From Botryotinia globosa (Eukaryota; Ascomycota; Leotiomycetes; Helotiales; Sclerotiniaceae), in assembly GCA_014898425.1 (NCBI GenBank), contig RCSZ01000001.1:3100001-3164000 (forward strand): a DNA stretch of 64,000 nucleotides, read 5' to 3'. The position numbers and the translations under genes are program-made. Of this stretch, positions 24,036 to 34,632 are shown in pieces (the first letter of the stretch is position 1; each line of letters opens with the position of its first letter). The notes under the pieces are model-generated. The model searched no databases. It saw nothing but the letters and a program-made list of their open reading frames with translations, and was not told the DNA's origin.

Positions 24036-27000
24036 TTGAAATTTCATAGAATTTAGAACTCAAAACTCAAAACTCAGAATCACTTTGCAAAACTTTTGCT
24101 GCTTATTAGACAACTTCTTGTTACTCAGCCAGCTTAGCTCGCTCAGTCTCTAATGATTTAATCCAAGCCGTAATGTATTTATATGTGCATCTGAATAGCA
24201 TCGTCATTTCGTTTTTCGCATTGACTTCATTACTTTATCCAAACATTGCTTCTCGTGCTCCTATGTTGGAAAATCCGGCTATGACTATCCATCGACAAGC
24301 AATCAATAAATTAAAACGTCCGTCCCCCGGGATCCAACTAGAATATTCTCATGGATGAACTTCTTCTTTCTGGTCCGATGTTTGAACTTTGAGGAATCCT
24401 TTTCTACTCTGCGTATGCAGATGGGGATGTTGAAATCATGGAGCGGAGCTTACAACTTTTCGAGTCATACTTGCGATACGCAATTCGTGAGAGGAGGTAG
24501 AAGAGAGAAGAAAGCCTCACAGATTTGACTGAGCCAGCCTTCGTCGCCTTTGTTGAACACTGTAATCACGGTACCAAAATGCTACGGCTGCATTGATCCA
24601 AATTATCATGCCATCCACCCATCCATCCATCCATCCATTGATTGACCGAGCGACGAAGAAGGCGAGTAAATATTTGGGAGATATATTATTATCACATTGA
24701 TTTCTTGGTCCCATATTCCAAGCACATTCAATCTTCTTTTCATTGGCTAGTTCATCCACCTTTGGCCTGCAGCAATACGCTCAGACTGAAGCACCGGAAT
24801 GATTTGTTTCAACGACATGTCAACATGTCGAATCGTCGACCGACAACAAGGGTATCTATCTGCACATGTACTTCGAAAAATGATCACACCGGTTTGAATG
24901 AGCAGTAAATTAATTGGAATCTAGGACAAACCACACTCCGTTTTTTGATGTTGTAGAAATCACCAAAGTGGCTGTCTAGTACGTACTGACTGTGCTATGA
25001 GAAATAATTGGTTGGGGTTAGAAACGCACCACGCACAAGCACTCTTTGGGGGGAATTTAGCCCAAAATACGAGTTGACTCAGTTGAGGGGTTTGCTGCGA
25101 ATAACATTGATCAAGATTCTTTGCACAGCACTTCTTTGACTTCTTACACAGGAAGTTTCCTGTTTTCCACTTCAATCTTCCCCTTCATCTTTCGCCAAGT
25201 CATTTTCAGTTCTAAACGAAACTCAAGTAGGAGTGATGTCAGAATATTGAAAAGGAAAAACAAAGCTAAATATTTCAACGTGGTGGCCAAGGTCAAATAT
25301 TGATATCTCTAACAATAGACTTCATTCATGTAAGCGCTTTCATTATAACTTTATTTGTTATCACCTCCATCAATCAGTGGTGAAGGTATTGGTCTCTTGT
25401 CTTTCTCTAGAAGCGCGCGGCCACGCCAGTAAGAGATGTTGAAGACAATGACCAACATGTGATTGGGCCTAAGCTTTCGCGATGTGCCGAAGTGACTTAT
25501 CGAAAGTGCCGGTAGTTCATGATTCATTCGTTGGGAAAACAATCGTTTTTCTGATCATAGTACTGAAGATCTATTCTAGTGATCTACCCTCATGCAGCTC
25601 GCCCATACGGAAACACCACACTTATCACGTGGATTGGTGATCTCATGTCTTGAATTTGGGGTTATCTTTGCAAGCTTGCACCATGTTGTTTCCCACGAAT
25701 GGTGGCCAGTAGTGTGGCCCTATTTGCATTTCGAGAGTAACGTGCCAACCTTATTCTGAATTTCGATAGTCTCGGCGGCACGCTGTTCATGCACTTCTTT
25801 CAACAAGTACAGGCAAGGTGTGATTTGTTGTGGTCATGCTAATCTTAATGCCGTCGTTGTGGCACCATCAAAGCCGTTGGGAACAATTTCGTTAGACATA
25901 ATCTATGGAGAACCAAACAATTGTATTATCATTATAGCACCGTTACTCGACTGACGGAATCTTTCCCTGAACAATGTACTTCAAAAGACTATTGTGGCCT
26001 AAGTACGAGTCAAGGCCATCGTACCATAGACCTTTGGGGCCTTGCTCAAAGACCTTGAGATCTGCTGCTTACGAAGAGGATTGAGATTGAGATTAAAAAC
26101 ACTCAATATTTATCTTCGTATAAGATCCATATTTGATAAAGAAGTGCGACCTAGTCAGAAAGACAAAGAATAATCATGATTTCAAGCTCGATGTAATCAC
26201 CGTCTAAGCTCTACGACATAACTAGATCGACCTAGCGAACGTTACTACATAGTGAGACCTACCAGCATACAATCGTTCTCTAGTTAATCATACACTGTTA
26301 CCATTGGACAAGAAGCGAACTCAACCTTCTCCTCTTCATTCGGTGAATCACAATGACGTTTACTTATTGAATGACTAACTAACTTTACGATTTTGCGTTT
26401 CTTCAAAGTATCTTTGAGGTAGAGTTACAATGTTGAGTCAATGTCAATCTTAGGCCATGTCAAATGGCCGGCTTGACTGATGTGATAATGTTTGTTTGGA
26501 CTGACTTTCATGCAATATCATGAAGTCGACGAAACGTGATTTCTATGAGACTGCGTGGGACAAGGCTTTTGATGGGTGGCTACCATGGAGGTGTGGTGAA
26601 GAAAGGATAGTCTGCCTTGAAATCGAAAGATCAAGTTGAAGCAGATATGGCTTATTCCAGACAAGAATATACAAGCAACAAACATCTAATACTCAGGTGA
26701 ACGTGATCTAAAATTTCTGAATAGAAAGATTCACGTACTAAGATTCCAGGATATAAATTAATCCAATTGTAAATGCACAAATCCAGCTATTCAACTCACA
26801 GGGCTCACAATGAACTATATATACATCGATAACGTATAATAATATATCTCTCATTGAATAAATGCTACTATCACCCACTAAAACTGAACTATAGAAAAAA
26901 GAGCCAAGAAAAGATAAATGAATAAAAGGAAATAGGGTATGTGCCATATATGCATGAAACAAACTCAAATAAACCACATCCCACTCCACACATGTATCCA

Positions 27001-27288
27001 ACATCCCTCTCTTTCCCTCCCGTGCCTGTACAAAGAGAACCCTATGCAATAAATAGAGAATTTTGTACCGCTAAGTGACGCAAGGAAATCGTTATCTTGT
27101 ATATGATACTAATGATATACCCTCTCTCTCTTTTTCGTCCATCGGCTCGCTAGCAAGCCAATTGGTCGGTGAGATGAGATGGGATGCTATTATGCTTCAC
27201 TTCTGTGTGAAGACACCTGTCATTCCCTCTTTTTTTCTTTTCTTCTTCTTTTCCTTTCTTCCTTCCTCTGTAGGGACGAAACAAAGAT

Positions 27289-29619
27289 CTAATAAGCCAT
27301 CCCCCTATAAGCTCCGGAATTCCCACCTCCTATATTCATATTCGGGACGGTAGGCTGACGGCTCTGATGCCCAGTTCCAGCCACTGGCGCGGCTCCACCG
27401 ACGAGGTTTTCTTGGCTGCGCGAATATGGGTTCGCGGGCTCGTTCATGAAACTTGAGGGTTCATGCGTCTCGTGAGTGGAGTGTAGATATGGGTGTTTTG
27501 AATCGCCCTCATAGGAATGGATGCTAGATTTAGAGTCCATGAGGAGAGAGTTGCGGGCGTCGAGAGGAGTGAGGTTATCAAGGTCGCGATTGAGTTTTTC
27601 TTGGGGAGAGGTTAGTTTTGACAAGTTTGGATGGGGAGAGGAGAGACTTGCCAGCTTCCTTGCGGCGTTTTCGATGGGGGTTTTGTTTAATGATTGAGAT
27701 GACGGCGTTGACGCCAATGAGGATGGCGAGGGTACCGGTGAGAACTGATTGAATGGCAATAAGGACGACACCGGTGACTGTTTGGGTAGTTTCGGCGATA
27801 CCGAGCTCTTCCACAAAGACGAGGATACATACGACAGAGAGGACACGGACGGCTTGGACGAACATGTTGATCACGTTGGCGGATTTTCTCTCGTAAGGAC
27901 GACTCCAGAGGAGAAGTGAGAGCACTGGTAAAAGAATTAGAATGAGAGTCCTGTAGTGTTACACGGGATTACTTACTGAGGCATTCGATGATGAGTTGAG
28001 CAACGGTTTGAGTGAGACCATGTCCATCGGCTGCTGCTAACACGCATCCCTTTGCGAACATGTAGATGATGGCTGGGACGAACAACCACCAAAAATCCTT
28101 CTTGTAGTTCTCGTAGAACATGCTGTATTTGAGCCAATTGTCCTTCTTCTCGTATAAGCCTGACACATCTCCATCTCTCTCCTTAAGCTTCTTTGCTGCC
28201 GAGGAAATTTTGTAGGCGAAGAATACAAGGACAGCGGTGAAGATGGTCAATGTGACAGCAGCAAGTGTTTTAGCAGCCCATGAATCGCCATTGGTGAATT
28301 GGAATATGCAGTAAAGAACCCATACACCGTAAAGAGCGAGAATCAATTGAACAGTGAGACGAGCCATGGTTTGCCAGTAATGCTTTCGGAATCCGGTAAG
28401 ACTTTTTGGGAAAGATGCGAAGAGGGCCCAGGTTTCGAGGAGGACTTTGAAAGCAAGGACTGCGACAACGATAGCGGCAATAACACAAGCAACGATAAGG
28501 AGAACTGTCATGAAAGTGTTGGCTTGTGGAACTGAAAGTTCTTCGACGTAGGCCTTGATTCCCGCCACTTTCTCTTCGATGATTGCTGTCGTAGTGGTGG
28601 TGTCACTAGCATCATCCGTTCCGTTGATTGACGTCACAACATCTCGGAGGTATAGTAATGATCGTTTGGACGGTGTATCAGTTGATCCATCTAAGAATAC
28701 CAACGTAGCATTTCTCAAATAGGTAACACTATCAGTCGTCAAATTGCCTCCAGTAGCAGCTCGGAATCTGTCAATCGATTGTTGCATGGCGGTCCAGGGA
28801 ACAAGACCAGTACTGAATCCAAAGTTCTTGGTGAATTGTCGATAGACTGGAGGATACTTGACGGACATCATTCCATTCATAGCCATGCCCTGAAACCATG
28901 TCATACATTCCGTGAACGACGGGCTGGAGGCCGCTCCTCCGCCTGCTCCGCCTGCTCCACTGGCTGCAGCACCGAGTGCTGAAACTCCTCCTACAACTGC
29001 AGCAGCTCCAGCTACAGCTGCGGCAACGTAAGATACAGCAGCCACAGCAGTAGTCTTACCATTAGTGACATCTGCTTGCACGCAAGCAGCCTCTTCTGTG
29101 GTATACAAATCCTTGAGTTCGATTGTAGCTATGGCGGAGATATCAGGGACCGAGAAAGCAATGGCGGGGATCATCGAGGCATATTGGTCTGGAATTGCTT
29201 GTGTTCCAGAGGCAGCAAAGGTTCCCACGGGGACTTCGATCAGAGCATTAGTTCTAACGATTCTTCCGACTCGTTGAAAAGGGGGGCGGATAAAACTTAC
29301 TCGGACATAATCGTTCTACAAATGTGCTCGAATCACATGGGTTGAAGGTCTTTGAATAAACTGATATTCCATATGCAGTAACATTTATCTCAGCCGTGAC
29401 GTTTTGAGATTTGGTACTGGATCCGGCCACATCGAAGGTGACTGTTTTCGCGTCATTATCGTACGTGACAGCCATCTTCTGGACTGAGATGTTTGAATCG
29501 GCCAAACATGATGTATAGCCTGTTGTCGTGAGAGTTTGGGCTGCGAGGACTCTGCCCGGCAGAGTTCCTATTAAGGCTAAGGAAAGAGTTGAGAGGGTTG
29601 AAATTGGCCGTAACATCAT
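27289..29619 (-). CDS. Flc-family TRP-like channel / flavin carrier protein (ML-like plus TRP domain)
   Basis: Four exons, 29619-29301, 29233-27977, 27924-27652 and 27599-27289, give 719 residues. Introns 1 and 2 start GTAAGT. Intron 3 starts GCAAGT, has a CTAAC branch site and ends CAAG, and restores ...RRKEAEKLNRDLDNLTPLDARN in frame. I used the ATG at 29619, since the upstream frame begins at GTG. Residues 1-29 form a signal peptide. An ML-like lipid-binding domain with paired cysteines follows (to about 170), then an Ala/Gly-rich segment, then about eight membrane helices (roughly 330-610) of the fungal TRP-like domain (FENYKKDFWWLF and LLLWSRPYERKSANVINMF are typical). The tail is cytoplasmic. 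Yeast Flc1-3 act in ER/vacuolar membranes in FAD transport, calcium handling and cell-wall integrity; the role here is inferred from that. Confidence 0.92.
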
Positions 29620-31685
29620 GGCGACGGTGTGTATTGGCACGCGGAAGACCGCCTCTGTATACCGTCGGGAATCCCAAAACTCGGAAAACTCAGATTGTCT
29701 CTCTATTCAACGACGATGTATGTTCAATTGTAAATTTGTAATGGGGTGATGCTCTAATTGTATGGTGAGCGGTTTCTATGATTAGGTGTCGAAAGTTTGG
29801 GGCCTCGACTTAGAAGAGTAGGTGGAAAAGCTGTATAATGATAATATGGCCTAGGGTCTACCTGGAAAGAATAGAAGTATGGTCAAAGCTGCAGAAGCTA
29901 GCTTTTGTATAACAGTGCAAATGTTGAAGATTGGGTAAAAGAGAGCAGGTGTATAGGAAGAGATATAATGAAGGTTGGTGCATGTGATAATGCTTTTTGA
30001 GTGTATAAAATGGGTGAATTACAGATATGAGTGGGACAAACGATTGTATGAAGGAGAGAAATCTGAAAATCACTGGTAGAAACCGGAAAAAGCTTGTCAC
30101 ATTACAAAACGACAAAGCAAAGAGATGAACGAGTGTGCGTGGTATGAAGACATTAGAATCAAAATCGACACGGTTATCGGGATATCTTTTTGAACAGGGG
30201 ATGAGCCATTGGAACTTGATGTCGAAAAAGAAAAAAAGATTACTTGCTCGGGACTCAGAGTCTGGAATCGCCAGGGGTTCGCCAAGGATTGAGAGGTTCT
30301 AGTGGGGCCGTGGGTAAGATGGACCAAGCAGGAGTTAAAAGCTTGGGGACCACGCCGAAACTGACAAGCCCTAGCTCAGGGGTAAAGATTGACTGAGCCA
30401 CTGTTACTACTTACTTTGGGAGATTCCGACGATTCTCTATATTTATTGGATAGGACTCATGGGAGGCTTTCTAGAAAGATATCCACATTCAGGTACCGTT
30501 TCGTGAGTTTATTAAAATGATTGGTCAAGTGTTGAAGATGGAGACTATGGAGTTCTCCATTCAGTTGTCTTTTCTCGCTTGTATTCCTTAGTCTGTAACA
30601 AGAATAGTACATACTTACGAAGATTGGTTGGTTATGATTCATAAACATGACTATTACAAGTAGTACACAGCCATAACCATCCATTCATCGCCGCATGATT
30701 TGAAAATAGAAACTTGGATTTTTGCTCTGAAGAGTATTCTTCGAGAATGAAGAAGAAGAAGAAGAAATGATCGGATGAGAAAGATTCAATGTCCATTTTT
30801 CAGCGTCTTTTCTTCTTTTCATCTCAAATCTCTAACATCGGGAGTTACTTCAGATGTTTTCTGTTTGTATTTTCCGGAGAAATCTGATGATAGTCTGACT
30901 CGGCACTTCCACAAAAATCCAATGGTGATACTGGACTTGTCTGATCTTCCTCGTGTAGCAACGATCATCATATCATCACACTGAGAAAGGGTCCCGCGTG
31001 AATTCAAGAGATTCCAAAACTAGGATATATCAATAATTTCCTTACCAAAGTAGAAATAGTGGAGTAGATTATAAAATTATAAAGCATATTCGTAAGAGTA
31101 CGACATGACTGAGAATGTTTTGCATAAGGCTTCAGATTATCCTTTAACAATGAATACAATTCATTTGAGCAGCATCAAGAAGTCGTGTAAGCAGTCTACA
31201 AGAGTTCATCTGAAAATGGCAAGATGTTCAATTTAGTAAAACTATATGATCTCCCAGTCCAGAATCTCCGAGGAAGAACGGCGCCAAACAACATGTTTAA
31301 AAGTCAGACGCATGTATGTTTGAGAACGGAATTCCCCAGCTACCGTTCGTTCTCAACGGCTGATTCATTAAGACAAGCAGGGTACTGAGGTAACTGAACA
31401 CGATTTATATTATCAAATCTACCATTCCTACAAACAACCTGGCTAAGCTTGACTATTAGGTTCCTTGGATTAATTCCAGCAGATACGAGGGCCACAATTA
31501 TCGAATGTAACTAAGGAATTGTGCCATGTAGCATTGCAGGTACCATACAAAGACAGGAAGGAATCCCATAAGGCCACAATACCACCATATATACGAAAGG
31601 AACAACAGCAAACGAAACGTTGTTTTGGAATGCATGAGCCTCCACAGTAAAAGGGTATATAGCTTTACTTCTGACCTTCTCTGTC
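29620..31685. other. Intergenic, no gene recognised
   Basis: Promoter side of the Flc gene on the left, then ordinary AT-leaning sequence. Only short frames without domains are present. A GAAGAAGAAG tract lies near 30750. Confidence 0.55.
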
Positions 31686-31804
31686 ACATACGACCATAGA
31701 CTGAGGAGAATTGGGCATCCCGTCCGCTCTGCCATACACAAGCCTCAGATCGGTAGATTAGTAGTTGGGTGGGTGACCACCAGCGAATCCCTACTGTTGC
31801 ATGT
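31686..31804 (+). rRNA. 5S ribosomal RNA gene (dispersed copy)
   Basis: The sequence begins ACATACGACCAT and ends TGTTGCATGT, the paired termini of helix I of ascomycete 5S rRNA. Internal landmarks are present: CCCGTCCGCTCTGCCATA, AAGCCTCAG pairing with ACTGAGG, and the internal control region with GGGTGGGTGACCACCAGCG. Length is about 119 nt, as expected. A single copy away from the rDNA is the usual arrangement in filamentous ascomycetes. One mismatch in helix I leaves a small chance that this is a variant or pseudogene copy. Confidence 0.85.
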
Positions 31805-32331
31805 TTCCTTTTGCATTTCTGTCGGTGGCGCAACCATATTGCCACACGACGGGAGCGATTTTTGCAATCGCTATTCTGTCATTGCGCAACACCTCTTGTC
31901 TCTAGCGTTGTGAGGGGTACATATCTAAGCTCCAATCGACGACCATATTCTTACTTGGTGGGAGTGATTGTCGCATTTAGCATTTAAGCGCCATCGCTCT
32001 TTCAAACTCAAAATCTGATATTATTTTGTATCATCACTCTCTACGAATATTCCAATATAGAATTCAAAATCATCGAAGTGTTACCATGCTCATCCGAATG
32101 CTATTTCAAATTCAAAATTGAGAACTGAGTAAGTAGAGTGATGAGTGATGGTGCCCGCATACCTACTATTACGCTTAAAGTTTTCAACTTCATGGTCTGT
32201 GCTCTCACCACCAAGTTCACCAACACCCCTTCGCTTATCCTCAAAAACTCTGCAAAGGTTTTTTCATCCTGTGTGTTTGGCAATAAGTCCTTATACTAAA
32301 CACGTGTTCCAACAATCATCTATCATAGCCT
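31805..32331. other. Spacer of the Pol III gene cluster
   Basis: Contains a perfect 7-bp hairpin, AGCGATT-TTTGC-AATCGCT, at 31855-31873, and a second partly similar segment (CCATATT...GGGAGTGATTGTCGCA) near 31945-31975. No protein-coding sense. Confidence 0.5.
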
Positions 32332-32404
32332 GCCCGGCTAGCTCAATCGGTAGAGCGTGTGACTCTTAATCACAAGGTTGGGGGTTCGACCCCCCCGTTG
32401 GGCT
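32332..32404 (+). tRNA. tRNA-Lys (anticodon CTT)
   Basis: A complete 73-nt cloverleaf. Acceptor stem GCCCGGC pairs with GTTGGGC (two G-T pairs), D arm is GCTC/GAGC, anticodon stem TGTGA/TCACA encloses loop CTCTTAA giving CTT, and the T arm is GGGGG-TTCGACC-CCCCC. No intron. The discriminator base is T. It lies on the same strand as the neighbouring 5S and tRNA-Leu genes. Confidence 0.97.
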
Positions 32405-32697
32405 CAATTCCCTTCAACAGAATTTTCTTTTTGGAATCTTTTGCTCCCAGGCTCCACTATAAAGTTCGAACATCTCCTGTCATGCTCTTCCTTCACTCGG
32501 AGCCCTTGAAGTATCCATCGTCTTTCCTCTAGCGCGGAAAGCCCCGCCAGGGACCATCCACCCATTTGTGGATGTTCCCGGCTTCTTTTTTTTATCAAAA
32601 GTTTTTCTCAACGAAGCTTTGCTATTCGCTCGTCACCAAAATTCAATCTTCTGTAACATTCAGTGAGATATGCTTCTTCTCTCATAACAAGCACTAA

Positions 32698-32813
32698 GGA
32701 CAGATGGCCGAGTGGTTATGGCGTGTGACTCAAGCTCAACAGCTTAGTTGATGTAAAATCAATTAGCATTCTCATGGGCTTAGCCCGCGGGGGTTCGAAT
32801 CCCCCTCTGTTCA
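32698..32813 (+). tRNA. tRNA-Leu (anticodon CAA) with intron
   Basis: Acceptor GGACAGA pairs with TCTGTTC, discriminator A. D arm GCCG...TGGC follows the class II pattern. The anticodon loop CTCAAG gives CAA and is followed by an intron of roughly 35-40 nt starting one base 3' of the anticodon, as usual for nuclear tRNA introns. A long variable arm, GGGC-TTA-GCCC, and T arm GGGGG-TTCGAAT-CCCCC complete it. The long variable arm and intron fit fungal tRNA-Leu(CAA). The exact 3' intron border is uncertain by a few bases; with the border used, one mismatch remains in the anticodon stem. Confidence 0.93.
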
Positions 32814-34632
32814 TTATCTTTTTGCACTTATCACGAGTGAATTTTTTGGCAAGTGTGGTAGATGAGGATCTTACCATGAGAACATCTCTTCGTAAACTTA
32901 GTAGTATTGTCGTCTACCTAGATTAGATGGGTGCCAACAGTCTACAGTCACTACCTAGGTAAGTTTCCTGGTGGAATGACATTTTGCGATTGCTTGAGAT
33001 TGTAGACGAAAAGGTTGGTGATGAGATTGGTATGGGTTTCACTTATCCCTCGCTTTATGTTGCTATGTCTAGTCATTCAATCGATAGGCAGAAAGCTCTG
33101 CAGCTACAGTTTATTTTGAATGTCGACGATATTGCGGAAAGTGATGATTATCTCTGCGAGCGATCGTATCATTGTCATTTTTCATAACATGGCATATGGG
33201 GAATTAACGACGACAATTGGAACAATAGTGATTATTTCGAGCAACAATCAAAGTTCTCATAACCTCGAGTGATGATGTTAATGACGCAAAGCCTTCCGTA
33301 GTGGGCGTGTATACACACCAGGTCTACCTCTCCAACTGCTAGTACAATCGGTTGACCGCACGCGTTGCTTTTCCAAACCATGTCAAGAGCTCTAGAGCAC
33401 CCGCGAATCTTTGATGACTCGGAGTCGTTGGGATACAGTGAGCTTCATATAGAGAGATCGTGGAATGGACGCTCCGATTAACCAAGATCATTCGTTGTGA
33501 TGAACAATGTCACTTGGAGGTCTTTGCCAAGTGAATCTCCCTGGCCAACTTCAAATATAACTGGAGCTATTAGATACCAACATGTCTTTGAATGGAGCGG
33601 GGTAGCAGGATTCACTTACTTTATGTACTTCATGTGGGGACATCATCTACAATAGCCAGGACTTCCATTTAAACCATCAGAGTGTCTATGGGGGAAATTT
33701 TTGATGATGCTGGCAGATGTCTAGATGGTAGAACTTTTGTAACTCTGACTCTGTTCAACAAAGAAAAACAAAGTATGATTCACACTCGCATTACCAAAAT
33801 CTATCTCCCAACTAAACTACAAGAACTCAACCCCCAAGATGTACACAACAAGTGAATAGACACCGCCCACAAAAGAGCTTAGTCAATAGCACATCTGGCC
33901 CATCCTTCAGTATCTTTCGACCCAAAGCACCTGTGAAGCTAGTCATAATTTTGAGTTCTGCTACTCACCTCCCTCTACGCTGCCCATCCATCAAAAGAAT
34001 CCAAACTCAGCATCAAGATCAGCGACATCCGAGAGTCTCAAACGAATACACGACTATTTTGAACCCAGTAATGTAGATCAAACCCCCCTTGTTACATATA
34101 TGTAGCCATTTTCCTCAAAATCTATATCAAGATTCTCAGAAGGACCGATCTTAATGCCGGTTAATTCTCCATCTCATGAAGTATAATTCCCCGTATATCA
34201 CCTTCCAGAATCGACAATAAGTGTTAACCATCTCATGAATATTTGTTATTGCCGGCGGAGGATATCAGCTCGGAGCGTTGGATGGGATAGATGAGATTGT
34301 AAGGTCACCTCTAGTATCGTCCAAAGATGCAAACAGGGAGAGATTACAGATCATAATGCGAGCAAAATAATATACTTTAATCAATCTATGATGGTCGCAA
34401 TGTAACTGCTTTACGACCGTGTACTCCAATTTTCAATCGTCTCCTTACGTATTCACAAGGGTAAAGTGCTTGACATCGGAGAATCTACGTCACACTGAAA
34501 AAGGGGAATTAATTTGGCATGAATTCCTGAAATGCATATTTGAATACTTTGGTACAACTTGATAATATACAAGATAGAAATAACATGGTAGATATACATT
34601 CAAACTCTCAGATTTACAAATACAGATACACA
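32814..34632. other. Intergenic, no gene recognised
   Basis: Downstream of tRNA-Leu a TTTTTGC tract could end Pol III transcription. Beyond that, no coding sense; one TACCTAGGTA palindrome at 32952-32961. The right part is the 3' flank of the UVDE gene. Confidence 0.55.

Larger units (their letters stand above)
21545..27288. other. 5.7-kb intergenic stretch dense in tandem repeats
   Basis: No gene could be supported. Longer open frames at 22387-22842, 22970-23599 and 23714-23947 are products of simple repeats. It holds several tandem and direct repeats listed separately, CT-rich tracts at 23370-23460 and one TACCTAGGTA palindrome (23310-23319). From 24.1 to 27.2 kb it is plain AT-leaning sequence. 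The left part should contain the 5' UTR and promoter of the propeller gene. Confidence 0.6.
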
